Source: Fusobacterium sp.
Lineage (GTDB): Bacteria > Fusobacteriota > Fusobacteriia > Fusobacteriales > Fusobacteriaceae
Direction: 5' to 3'
Length of the DNA stretch: 64,000 nt
Assembly: GCF_032477075.1 (NCBI RefSeq)
Contig: NZ_JAWDXO010000001.1
Coordinates: 186,001-250,000 of the forward strand
The notes under the pieces are model-generated. The model was not told the DNA's origin, searched no databases, and saw nothing but the letters and a program-made list of their open reading frames with translations. The position numbers were made by a program, and so were the translations under genes. Shown here piece by piece: positions 8,370 through 16,618 of the stretch. The stretch's first letter is position 1. Every line of letters starts with the position of its first letter.

Positions 8370-10430
8370 ATGAATAAGGGGAAAATTTTGTTATTTAGTT
8401 TTATAATATCAGCATTGGCACATGGGGAAGATACAGCAGTAAAACTTGATAGAACTGTAATAAAATCTGCTACAGGGTTTTCAACAAATTTAAGAGATAT
8501 TGCCAGTACACCTAAGATAATAACTTCAGAAGAGATAGAAAATAAACAATATTCTACAATAGATGAAGTTTTAAAAGATACTCCAGGGGTAGATATAATC
8601 TATGACAGTAAGGGTAAACCAATAGTAAGTCTTAGAGGACAGGGATATGATTCAAGCAGTAACTATAGAGCTGAAAATAATGTAAAAATTATGATTGATG
8701 GAATATCTTGTGATACTTTAGACACTAAATTTGGAGGAACACCTATAAGTTCAATACCAATGTCAACCATTGAAAGAATAGAGGTTATACCAGGTGGAGG
8801 AGCAGTATTATATGGAAGTGGAACTGTTGGAGGAATTATTAATGTTATAACTAAAAATCAGACAGGAACAAGAGGAAATGTTGACTATAAATATGGAGAT
8901 GCATCAGGTCATTTGACAAGTGTGAACGCAGGACATACAATAGGGAAATTTGATATTGATTTAACATATTCGAAAGAAGATGGAAAGGGATATAGAGCTC
9001 ATGATGAAACAGATGCAGATTCATTTTTAGGAAAGTTAAGATATGATATTTCTGATACTCAAAAATTAGAATTTAAATATACCAAAATTTCAGAAAAAAA
9101 TAAATATCCAGATGCTTTAACTGGAGCTCAATTAGAAGAAGATAGAACTCAGAGTGGAATAGATACAATATCACCAAATTTATATAAAACAGATACAAAA
9201 GAATATGTTTTGAGTTACCAAAATAAATTAACCAATAACTTTGAGTTTGATATTACAGGGTATAAAAAATATATGGATACAGATAATTATACATTAAGTA
9301 TGGGAACTATCAGTAATAGTATATCAGAAAATAAGAAAACTGGAATTAAAACAAAAGGAAAATATACATATGGAAATGGAAGTTCTTTAATATTAGGAAT
9401 AGAATATACAAAAGATGAAATGTATAAAAGTGGTTCAACTTCATATGATTTAAGTAAGAAAACAATAGGAGTATTTGCATTAAATAATTATAAAATAAAA
9501 GATAATATTGATTTCATATCTGGGATCAGATATGAAAAGGCAGATTATAAGGTTAATAGATATTCAGCTGGAAAAAAAGTAGCAGATATATTTCCAACAG
9601 AAGACGAATTTGCTTATGAATTAGGTATAAATTATCTCTATTCTGAAACAGGAAATATGTATTTCAAGTATGAAAGGGCATTTTTACTTCCTCCAGTTAT
9701 GACATTAACAAATAAAACCCAAGAATCTATAACTTCTAGTGGAACAATAATACCTGAAGCATACTATTATAATAATATAAAACCAGAGCATTCAGATACC
9801 TTTGAAATCGGAGTAAAAGATTTTGTGGGGGATACATTTTTAAGTGCAGTAGTTTATTATACAATAACTAAAGATGAAATAACAGGATCACAGCCTTTTT
9901 ATACTAAACCAAGTGGTGGAATGGGAGTATATATAGATAATTATAATATTGGAGAAACTGTAAGAAAAGGAATAGAATTTTCAGCTGTTCATAATTTGGG
10001 AAAACTTGATTTAAGAGGAAGCTATAATTATGTTGATGCAGAAATTAAAAAAGGGAGATACAGCAGATTAATATTAGATGATACAAAAATGACTAATGTA
10101 GTGCCTCATAAATTTACTATAGGAGCAGATTATAGAATTACAGATAAAATACTGATAATGGGAGATATTACATATAATGCTGGTATATATACTTCAAATA
10201 CTACAACAAAATTAGGAGTAAGCAGAGGTAGACAGAATGAATATACAATAGCTAACTTGAAACTAAAATATGAAGTTTATAGTGGATTGAATTTATATGC
10301 AGGAATTAATAATCTATTTAATGAAAAATATTATGATTCAATAACTCAAAATTCATTAGATTATAATGATTTTTACTATAGTCCAGCTCCTGAAAGAAAT
10401 TATTATATAGGGATAAGTTATAGTTTTTAA
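8370..10430 (+). CDS. TonB-dependent outer membrane receptor
   Basis: The protein starts with a signal peptide (MNKGKILLFSFIISALAHG) followed by a plug domain with STIDEVLKDTPGVDI, VSLRGQG, IMIDGIS and a GGGAVLYGSGTVGGIINVIT motif, then a long beta-barrel ending in YYIGISYSF with the C-terminal Phe typical of outer membrane proteins. Its 686 residues suit the CirA/FepA/BtuB-like class that imports iron chelates, haem or cobalamin with TonB energy. AGGAG at 8356-8360 is nine bases before ATG8370 but only three before ATG8364, so the later start is chosen. It is divergent from the nitrogenase-like genes, suggesting a shared substrate or metal demand. Confidence 0.93.
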   Translation: MNKGKILLFSFIISALAHGEDTAVKLDRTVIKSATGFSTNLRDIASTPKIITSEEIENKQYSTIDEVLKDTPGVDIIYDSKGKPIVSLRGQGYDSSSNYRAENNVKIMIDGISCDTLDTKFGGTPISSIPMSTIERIEVIPGGGAVLYGSGTVGGIINVITKNQTGTRGNVDYKYGDASGHLTSVNAGHTIGKFDIDLTYSKEDGKGYRAHDETDADSFLGKLRYDISDTQKLEFKYTKISEKNKYPDALTGAQLEEDRTQSGIDTISPNLYKTDTKEYVLSYQNKLTNNFEFDITGYKKYMDTDNYTLSMGTISNSISENKKTGIKTKGKYTYGNGSSLILGIEYTKDEMYKSGSTSYDLSKKTIGVFALNNYKIKDNIDFISGIRYEKADYKVNRYSAGKKVADIFPTEDEFAYELGINYLYSETGNMYFKYERAFLLPPVMTLTNKTQESITSSGTIIPEAYYYNNIKPEHSDTFEIGVKDFVGDTFLSAVVYYTITKDEITGSQPFYTKPSGGMGVYIDNYNIGETVRKGIEFSAVHNLGKLDLRGSYNYVDAEIKKGRYSRLILDDTKMTNVVPHKFTIGADYRITDKILIMGDITYNAGIYTSNTTTKLGVSRGRQNEYTIANLKLKYEVYSGLNLYAGINNLFNEKYYDSITQNSLDYNDFYYSPAPERNYYIGISYSF

Positions 10431-10461
10431 TAAGTAAAATTAATGAATGAGAGGAGCAGTG

Positions 10462-10560
10462 AAAAATGAAAATATAATATACTTAATATATTAGTCTTTT
10501 TAAGAGGCTCTCCAAAACTTTTTGAAATTATGGAAGTTCTTTATAATCAATTAAAAAAAT
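10462..10560 (+). pseudogene. Possible remnant of a flavodoxin-like or FMN-reductase gene
   Basis: After a good ribosome binding site (GAGAGGAG near 10448) an ATG begins MKI then meets a stop, while a shifted frame reads ILVFLRGSPKLFEIMEVLYN before ending at about 10560. The ILVFxxGSP pattern is that of the N-terminus of NAD(P)H-dependent FMN reductases and flavodoxin-like proteins. This would be a gene reduced to a scar by deletion and frameshift, located directly after the TonB receptor. The stretch is short, so chance similarity is possible. Confidence 0.25.
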
Positions 10561-10584
10561 AAAAGCTGCTTGTAAGCAGCTTTT
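10561..10584. terminator. Intrinsic terminator
   Basis: AAAAGCTGC (10561-10569) pairs with GCAGCTTTT (10576-10584), with T- and A-rich flanks on both sides. It separates the receptor gene from the converging ROK regulator and can serve both. Confidence 0.8.
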
Positions 10585-10590
10585 AATATT

Positions 10591-11727
10591 TTAAAATAAT
10601 GAGTCTACTATTGGAAATATAGCAGCACCTATAAGACTAGAATTTTCTTCAAAAGAAGAGAAAATTATAGTTTCTTTTCCACGGTAGAAAATATGGTCAT
10701 TATATATTTCTTCTAAAAGTTTTTGTTTAATATATTTTTGTTGATGACATATTTTACCTGAAATTATAAGTTTTTCTGGATTGGAAAAGAACAACAAGTT
10801 TTTAATACCAATAGCAAGGTATTTTATATATTCATCTAACATCTTTTTACCTTCTTTAGTTTTCAAATATTCATCTTGAAAAATATTTTCATATTTCTTT
10901 ATTTTTTTAAACACTTTATGAAATTCTTCAACTAAAGCTTGATTTGAAACATACTCTCCCCAGCAGCCTTTTGAACCACAATCACATACTTTTCCTTCTG
11001 AATTTACAATCATATGATGCATTCTTCCTGCTTTAAAATGAAAATCATTTTGGTTCTTTTCTCTAGTAAAAGAACTTATTCCAACATAATTGTTAATAGT
11101 AAGAGCTGTAAAATTTGATAAAAGTGAATTTTCGCTTAAAAAAGCTTCAGCAATTGCAGAAAGATTTGATTCATTTTCTACAAGAACAGGAATATCAAAT
11201 CTTTTCTTAATTTTTTCAATTATAGAAATATCAGTTTTATTTTTAGAATTAAATTCTATAAATTTTTCTTCCTCATTTACTATCCCAGGAACAGATATTC
11301 CTATTCCAATAATACTTTTAAAAACAGATTTAGATAGTCTGCTTAAAAAGAATTCTAATTCTTCCATTAAGGCATCTGTAATAGAAATACTACCTTTTTG
11401 AATTGTTTTAGAATGTTTTTTAATAACAATACCTTTAGCATTTGTAAGTATAAGTTTAATTTTTTCCTCTGAAATCTGCACCCCTACAGAATGGCAGAAA
11501 AAATCATTAAAGGAGTATTCTCTGGCTTTTCTTCCTACTCCACTACCTACCTTTTCTTCTTCAACTATGATATTTTTTTCCAGAAAAAAAGTTATTATTC
11601 TTTTTACTGTAGGAAAACTCATATCCATTTTTTCAGCAACTTCATTGATAACAAAATTGTGATTAGAGTTGAAAACATATTCAAAGATTTTGTTTTCATT
11701 GTTCTCTTTAATGTTTTTTTGATACAT
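10591..11727 (-). CDS. ROK family transcriptional regulator
   Basis: The N-terminal 70 residues form a winged helix-turn-helix (VINEVAEKMDMSFPTVKRII), and the rest is a ROK domain with IGIGISVPGIV, VENESNLSA and the zinc-binding CDCGSKGCWGEY loop. This architecture (NagC/XylR type, 378 residues) is a sugar- or metabolite-responsive repressor; the kinase ATP site appears weak, as is usual for regulators. It is divergent from the AbgT transporter and M20 hydrolase, which it may regulate. The gene starts at ATG11727 after GGGGG-rich sequence. Confidence 0.88.
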   Translation of the reverse strand: MYQKNIKENNENKIFEYVFNSNHNFVINEVAEKMDMSFPTVKRIITFFLEKNIIVEEEKVGSGVGRKAREYSFNDFFCHSVGVQISEEKIKLILTNAKGIVIKKHSKTIQKGSISITDALMEELEFFLSRLSKSVFKSIIGIGISVPGIVNEEEKFIEFNSKNKTDISIIEKIKKRFDIPVLVENESNLSAIAEAFLSENSLLSNFTALTINNYVGISSFTREKNQNDFHFKAGRMHHMIVNSEGKVCDCGSKGCWGEYVSNQALVEEFHKVFKKIKKYENIFQDEYLKTKEGKKMLDEYIKYLAIGIKNLLFFSNPEKLIISGKICHQQKYIKQKLLEEIYNDHIFYRGKETIIFSSFEENSSLIGAAIFPIVDSLF

Positions 11728-12011
11728 AACGACTCCCCCTTTATATTCCCCCGATAAAATAACTATAATTTATTATATAATATTTGTTCGTAAAAACAAA
11801 ACAATAGTTTTTAAATTTATCATTTTATTTTAAAAATGGATTTTATAATAGAAAATCAAAGTTATATATTTAATATATTTGAGTTTTTTTTGTTTGAATA
11901 GTATATTCTAAAATATGATAAAAATATTTCAAAAGAATATTTTTTAAAAATAAAATTGTATATTTTCTGAGGAAAATATTTGAAATTTTGGGCATCAAGG
12001 AGGAAAAATAG

Positions 12012-13544
12012 ATGGGGAAGATTGAACAGAAAGGAAAGAATATTAATGTAAAAAATATGACTACACTGGATAAAATTTTAAATTGCTTTGAAATACTTGG
12101 AAATAAGCTTCCAGATCCAGTATCTATATTTTTAATATTGTGTATAGCAATATTGATAATATCTTTTGTCTGCAGTAAGGCTGGAATTGCAGTTGAACAC
12201 CCACTTACACATAATATTATAACTGCTGAAAATCTGCTAAGCAAAGGAAACTTAAAACAGATACTTATGAGTATGGTAACAGTATTTCAAACATATCCAC
12301 CTTTAGGTGTAGTATTGGTAGCAATGATAGGAATAGGGCTTGCAGATAAAAGTGGATTTTTAGAATGCCTTCTTACTGTTGTAGTAAAAAAGGTACCAAG
12401 TAATTTAATATATTTTACAGTTGTAATAATGGGGCTGATATTTACAGGAATAGGAGATGCAGGATTTATAGTGCTTCCCCCTTTAGCAGCTTTAATATTT
12501 CTTAATCTTGGAAAAAATCCAATTGTTGGAATGTTGCTTTCATTTGCAGGGGCAGCGATAGGTTTTTGTTCAGGATTATTTGTAAGCTTGAATGATATAT
12601 TACTTACATCATTTACTATACCAGCAGCTCAACTTTTGTCATCAACTTTTACTAAGAGTCCAGCTATGACTCTTTATTTCAATATAACAAATTCAGTACT
12701 TCAGATATTTGTTATAGCATGGGTAACAGTTAAATTTGTAGAACCAAGATTTCCTGCTCCTGAGAAAAAATCAGGAGAAAGCGAAGGGAAAGAAATGCTG
12801 GAAGTTGAAAGAAAAGGACTTAGGTATGCAGGAATTTCTTTCTTAATATATATGGTATTGATTATATTTTTAGCAGTTGGAAAAGGAGCTTTTTTGAAAG
12901 ATGATGCAGGTTCTCTTGTATCAACTAAATCTCCATTGATGGCTGGACTTATTCCTATAATGGCACTTGCATTTTTTATACCTGGTCTTGTTTTTGGAAA
13001 AATTACTGGAAAAATTAAAAATGATAAAGATGTTGTAAAAATGATATCACAGACTTTGGGAGAAATGGGGGGATATATATTTATAGTTTTTGTTTCGGCT
13101 CAATTTTTAAGTCTTTTTTCTAAAAGTAATCTAGGAATAATTATGGCAATAAAAGGAGCTGATGGAATAAGAGGATTAGGACTTGAAGGAATGCCATTAT
13201 TAGTAGCATATATTTTTTTAGTTGCCTTTATAAATATATTTATAGGAAGTGCATCAGCTAAATGGGCTATTCTTTCTCCAGTGTTTGTTCCAATGTTCAT
13301 GTTGTTAGGTTATGATCCTTCATTAACACAGATGGCATATAGAATAGGAGATGCCTCTACAAATATGCTTTCTCCATTGTTTCCATATCTTCCATTAGTA
13401 TTAGCAGTGGCGAGAAAATATGACAAAAATTTTGGTATAGGAACTCTAATTGCAAATATGATTCCTTATTCACTAATAACACTCATAGCAAGTATTCTTC
13501 TTCTTACAGTGTTTTTTACTTGTGGGCTTCCATTTGGATTGTAA
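12012..13544 (+). CDS. AbgT family transporter
   Basis: This 510-residue integral membrane protein has about 12 hydrophobic segments and AbgT landmarks such as LGNKLPDPVSIFL near the N-terminus, GIGDAGFIVLPPLAA and SASAKWAILSPVFVPMFM, plus YRIGDASTNMLSPLFPYLP. The family takes up p-aminobenzoyl-glutamate or acts as an antimetabolite exporter using proton or sodium gradients. It is followed 24 bases later by an M20 hydrolase that could cleave the imported conjugate, the same arrangement as abgT with abgA/abgB in E. coli. The ATG follows AAGGAGG. Confidence 0.92.
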   Translation: MGKIEQKGKNINVKNMTTLDKILNCFEILGNKLPDPVSIFLILCIAILIISFVCSKAGIAVEHPLTHNIITAENLLSKGNLKQILMSMVTVFQTYPPLGVVLVAMIGIGLADKSGFLECLLTVVVKKVPSNLIYFTVVIMGLIFTGIGDAGFIVLPPLAALIFLNLGKNPIVGMLLSFAGAAIGFCSGLFVSLNDILLTSFTIPAAQLLSSTFTKSPAMTLYFNITNSVLQIFVIAWVTVKFVEPRFPAPEKKSGESEGKEMLEVERKGLRYAGISFLIYMVLIIFLAVGKGAFLKDDAGSLVSTKSPLMAGLIPIMALAFFIPGLVFGKITGKIKNDKDVVKMISQTLGEMGGYIFIVFVSAQFLSLFSKSNLGIIMAIKGADGIRGLGLEGMPLLVAYIFLVAFINIFIGSASAKWAILSPVFVPMFMLLGYDPSLTQMAYRIGDASTNMLSPLFPYLPLVLAVARKYDKNFGIGTLIANMIPYSLITLIASILLLTVFFTCGLPFGL

Positions 13545-13568
13545 TATAAAATATCAGGAGGAAATATT

Positions 13569-14750
13569 ATGAAAGAAAAAATTGAACAACTGGCAGAAAA
13601 ACATTTAGAAAGAATAATGGAAGTAAGAAGAGAACTTCATAGGTTTCCAGAGTTGGGATTTAAAGAGTTTAAAACAGCAGAGATAATAAAAAAGGAATTA
13701 GACAGAATAGGGATTCCATATGAGAGTGAAATAGCTGTAACAGGTATAGTAGGTCTTATAAAAGGAAAAAAAGAGGGAAAAACAGTTCTGTTGAGAGCAG
13801 ATATAGATGCATTGCCTATTGATGAGGAAAGCAGATGTGAATTTAAATCTGAAATAGAAGGGAATATGCATGCCTGTGGTCATGATGGACATGCAGCAGG
13901 GCTTTTGGGAGCAGCAATGATTTTAAATGAGTTGAAAGATGAAATAGCAGGTAATATAAAACTTGTATTTCAGCCAGCAGAGGAAGGACCAGGAGGAGCT
14001 GATCCTATGATTAAAGCTGGAATACTTGAAAATCCAAAAGTAGATGCAGCATTTGGATGCCATATATGGCCAGCATATAAAACTGGGCAGATATTAGTGA
14101 AAGATGGAGATATGATGTCACATACAACATCTTTTGATATAATGATACAAGGTGTAGGAGGACATGGATCGCAGCCAGAAAAAACTGTAGATCCAATTAT
14201 AATAGGAAGTCAGATAGTAACAAATTTTCAAAATATAATAAGCAGAAATATATCTACACTTAAACCTGCTGTTTTATCATGCTGCAGTATAAAGGCAGGA
14301 GAAACATATAATGTAATTCCAGATAAGCTGACTATAAAAGGAACTATAAGGACATTTGATGAAGAGTTGACAAATGAGATTGTAGAGAGAATGGAGTGTA
14401 TTATAAAAGGTATTACAAACTCTTATGGAGCCTCTTATATATTTGATGTAAATAGAATGTATCCTGCAGTAAAAAATAATCACGAGATGTTTGAATTTTC
14501 AAAAGCAACATTAGAAAAAGTTGTAGGAGAAAAAAATGTAATAGTAATGGAAGAACCTCTTATGGGATCAGAAGATTTTTCATATTTTGGGAAAAAAGTT
14601 CCTTCTAATTTTTTTCTAGTAGGAGTAAGAGATACTCAAGAAGATATTGAATCTATGCTTCATCATCCCAAATTATTATGGAATGAAAAAGATTTAAAGA
14701 TAAGTGCAAAAGCTCTTTCACAACTGGCAGTAGATTTTTTGAATAAATAG
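13569..14750 (+). CDS. M20 family amidohydrolase (aminoacylase/hippurate hydrolase type)
   Basis: The protein carries the M20D metal-binding motifs: ADIDALPIDEE, MHACGHDGHAA, FQPAEEGPGGADPMI and a C-terminal MGSEDFSYF, with a dimerisation lid domain between about residues 180 and 290. Such enzymes remove N-acyl groups from amino acids or cleave p-aminobenzoyl-glutamate-like amides. It forms an operon with the AbgT transporter, so the imported conjugate is the probable substrate. The 393-residue length is normal. The last 60 bases of the gene are the left end of a DNA unit duplicated three times downstream. Confidence 0.9.
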   Translation: MKEKIEQLAEKHLERIMEVRRELHRFPELGFKEFKTAEIIKKELDRIGIPYESEIAVTGIVGLIKGKKEGKTVLLRADIDALPIDEESRCEFKSEIEGNMHACGHDGHAAGLLGAAMILNELKDEIAGNIKLVFQPAEEGPGGADPMIKAGILENPKVDAAFGCHIWPAYKTGQILVKDGDMMSHTTSFDIMIQGVGGHGSQPEKTVDPIIIGSQIVTNFQNIISRNISTLKPAVLSCCSIKAGETYNVIPDKLTIKGTIRTFDEELTNEIVERMECIIKGITNSYGASYIFDVNRMYPAVKNNHEMFEFSKATLEKVVGEKNVIVMEEPLMGSEDFSYFGKKVPSNFFLVGVRDTQEDIESMLHHPKLLWNEKDLKISAKALSQLAVDFLNK

Positions 14751-14771
14751 AACAAATTAAGATATAAATGA

Positions 14772-14807
14772 AGAGAACCTGAAATTGTGTGTGGTTCTCT
14801 TTTTTTA
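14772..14807 (+). terminator. Intrinsic terminator after the M20 hydrolase gene
   Basis: AGAGAACC (14772-14779) pairs with GGTTCTCT (14793-14800), followed by seven Ts. In the next two repeat units the right arm has decayed, while the last unit (15861-15896) keeps a good stem. Confidence 0.75.
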
Positions 14808-14890
14808 TAGTTAAGAAATAAATATAAAAAAAGGAAAAATGGGTTGGATTTAGAAAAATACTAATAATCAAAGAAATGGAGGTGAAAATT

Positions 14891-15028
14891 ATGAAAAAAG
14901 TAGATGATAATTTAAAAGAAGTAAAAAAACCAGTAAAAGAAACTAAAAATGATTTAAAAGAAACAACAAAAGAAAAAGGTAAAGATATAAAAGAAGGAGA
15001 AGGACATCTTAAAAAAGGTGTAAAATAA
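14891..15028 (+). CDS. Lysine-rich micro-protein, array copy 1 (45 aa)
   Basis: The reading frame starts at an ATG seven bases after GGAGGTG and encodes a 45-residue, highly charged protein with pattern VDDNLKEVKKPVKETK and KEGEGHLKKGVK at the end. It has no signal peptide and should form an amphipathic helix, like LEA or CsbD-type stress proteins. Three further copies follow, and conservation of the frame across diverged copies supports that it is a real gene. Confidence 0.72.
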   Translation: MKKVDDNLKEVKKPVKETKNDLKETTKEKGKDIKEGEGHLKKGVK

Positions 15029-15235
15029 AAATATTTAAAGATAAATATTAAAATCCTTTCACAACTGACAGCAGATTTTTTAAATAAGATAAAATATATT
15101 AAATTGTAAATAAAAAGATAACTTAGAGTTATTATAAAATCCTCTTTTTTATATCTAAGAAATAAATATAAAAAAAAGGAAAGATAAGTTGGATTTAGAA
15201 ATATATTAATAATCAAATACAAGGAGGTGAAAATT

Positions 15236-15385
15236 ATGAAAAAAGTAGATGATAATTTAAAAGAAGTAAAAAAACCAGTAAAAGAAACTAAAGATGATTT
15301 AAAAGAAACAACAAAAGAAAAAGGTTCTGAAAAGAAAAAAGATATGAAAGAAGGAGACGGACATCTTAAAAAAGGTGTAAAATAA
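15236..15385 (+). CDS. Lysine-rich micro-protein, array copy 2 (49 aa)
   Basis: It is nearly identical to copy 1 in the first 30 residues and carries a four-residue insertion (SEKK) before KDMKEGDGHLKKGVK. The AAGGAGGTGAAAATT leader is preserved before the ATG. Most differences between copies 1 and 2 keep the frame, as expected for a gene under selection. Confidence 0.72.
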   Translation: MKKVDDNLKEVKKPVKETKDDLKETTKEKGSEKKKDMKEGDGHLKKGVK

Positions 15386-15592
15386 AAAATATTTAAAGAT
15401 AAATATTAAAATCCCTTCACAATTAGTAGCAGATTTTTTAAATAAAATAGAATAAATTAAACTGAAAATAAAGAGAGAACTTAGAATTATTATAAAATCC
15501 TCTTTTTTATATCTAAGAAATGAATATAAAAAAGGGGAAGAAGAGTTGGATTTAGAAATATATTAATAACCAAATACAAGGAGGTGAAAATT

Positions 15593-15775
15593 ATGAAAAA
15601 AGCAGAAGATAATTTAAAAGAAGTAAAAAAACCAGTAAAAGAGACTAAAGATGACTTAAAAGAAACAACAAAAGAAACAACAAAAGAAAAAGGTAAAGAT
15701 ATGAAAGAAGGAGACGGACATCTTAAAAAAGATGTGAAAGAGGGAGATGGACATCTTAAAAAAGATATGAAATAA
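15593..15775 (+). CDS. Lysine-rich micro-protein, array copy 3 (60 aa)
   Basis: This copy begins KKAEDNLKEVKKPVK and has two internal in-frame duplications: KETTKETTKE, and the tail motif KEGDGHLKKD occurs twice. A GTG at 15584 lies in frame upstream, but it sits inside the GGAGGTG ribosome binding site, so the ATG at 15593 is chosen. The growth by in-frame repeats indicates continuing repeat slippage. Confidence 0.72.
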   Translation: MKKAEDNLKEVKKPVKETKDDLKETTKETTKEKGKDMKEGDGHLKKDVKEGDGHLKKDMK

Positions 15776-15860
15776 AAAATATTTAAAGATAAGTACAAAA
15801 TCCTTTTCACAATTGGCAGAAGATTTTTTAAATAAAATAGAATAAATTAAGTTTTAAATA

Positions 15861-15899
15861 AAGAGAGAACTTAGAATTGTTATAAAGTTCTCTCTTTTT
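15861..15899 (+). terminator. Intrinsic terminator between array copies 3 and 4
   Basis: AAGAGAGAAC (15861-15870) pairs perfectly with GTTCTCTCTT (15887-15896), followed by Ts. It is the repeat-unit version of the hairpin at 14772. Confidence 0.7.
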
Positions 15900-15983
15900 A
15901 TATCTAAGAAATAAATATAAAAAAAGGAAAGATGAATTGGATTTAGAAATAAATTAGTAATCAAAAACATGGAGGTATGAATT

Positions 15984-16256
15984 ATGAGAAAAGTAGATGA
16001 TGATTTAAAAGAAGTAAAAAATTCAGTAAAAGAGACTAAAGATGATTTAAAAGAAGCAACAAAAGAAAAAATTTCTGAAAAGAAAGAAGATGTGAAAGGA
16101 GGAAGTGAGCGTTTCAAAGAAGATGTAAAAAATACTGCTGAAGAAATAAAAGAAGATGTGAAAGAAAAAACTGAAAAAGTAAAAAATGCTGTGAAAGATA
16201 AAGTAGAAGAAGGTAAAGAAAAATTAAAAGAAATAAAAGAAGTTATAAAAAAATAA
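15984..16256 (+). CDS. Lysine-rich helical protein, array copy 4 (90 aa)
   Basis: The first 37 residues match the other array members (RKVDDDLKEVKNSVKETKDD), and the following 50 extend the same periodicity with KEDVKxxTEEIKEDVKEKTEKVK, resembling YtxH or LEA group proteins. It lacks a signal peptide, unlike the lipoprotein at 2445 that has the same composition. It is probably the ancestral or longest form, with the shorter copies derived or truncated, though the direction of change cannot be proven here. The ATG follows GGAGGT. Confidence 0.78.
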   Translation: MRKVDDDLKEVKNSVKETKDDLKEATKEKISEKKEDVKGGSERFKEDVKNTAEEIKEDVKEKTEKVKNAVKDKVEEGKEKLKEIKEVIKK

Positions 16257-16262
16257 AATAGC

Positions 16263-16302
16263 AAAAAAGAAGGAGTCTTTCCTAAAGGCTCTTTCTTTTT
16301 TT
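16263..16302 (+). terminator. Intrinsic terminator after the micro-gene array
   Basis: A long stem runs from AAAGAAGGAGTCTTT to AAAGGCTCTTTCTTT around a CCT loop, with one or two G-T pairs, and is followed by a T-rich run. Confidence 0.82.
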
Positions 16303-16576
16303 GTTGAAAGTAAAATAATTAGAAATATAGTTAAATAGAATTAAATATAAAAATATTTTTCTTGATTTTAAAAGAAAATATTGATTTTTTATAAAGCTAT
16401 ATTTAATTAAGGAATGATTTAAATTTTTTGTTATATATAATATATTTTAATTTATAATTTTAGTATAAGGAATATATTTATAAAATTTAAATTATGGTAC
16501 AATTTGCTAAAATAGTTAATATCGTTTTACAATAAGTAAACTTGTACTGATTATAGATAAAATTATATAAAAATTA

Positions 16577-16586
16577 TGTTATAACA
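16577..16586. promoter_or_regulatory. Palindromic operator candidate before the GntR gene
   Basis: The perfect 10-base palindrome TGTTATAACA lies about 30 bases before the GntR start and recurs at 17313-17322 before the TAXI gene, in both cases followed by GT(A/T)AT. Two copies flanking the regulator gene suggest autoregulation and control of the transporter. The rest of this 360-base intergenic region is AT-rich without other clear signals. Confidence 0.6.
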
Positions 16587-16618
16587 GTAATTTCAAAATA
16601 TTTAAAGGAGTGATAATA

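Larger units (their letters stand above)
14691..16256 (+). repeat. Tandem array of a ~350-base duplicated unit carrying a micro-gene
   Basis: Four related units follow each other. Each starts with a copy of the 3' end of the M20 gene (original 14691-14750; copies begin near 15033, 15391 and 15781), then an AGATAAC/AGAGAGAAC hairpin region, a conserved TTGGATTTAGAAA segment, a GGAGGT ribosome binding site and a lysine-rich small gene. The degenerate copies still read SQLTADFLNK, SQLVADFLNK and SQLAEDFLNK against the parent SQLAVDFLNK. The copies have diverged, the last most, and the genes differ by internal insertions. Confidence 0.85.

Noticed and set aside
14691..16256. CRISPR-like or satellite repeat array
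   Set aside because: The units are about 350 bases long, contain genes with ribosome binding sites, and diverge in sequence; there are no short identical repeats with unique spacers.
14653..16264. Long antisense reading frames (Phe/Ser-rich) across the micro-gene array
   Set aside because: They are mirror images of lysine-rich coding sequence, have no ribosome binding sites, and their composition is what the complement of AAA/GAA codons gives.
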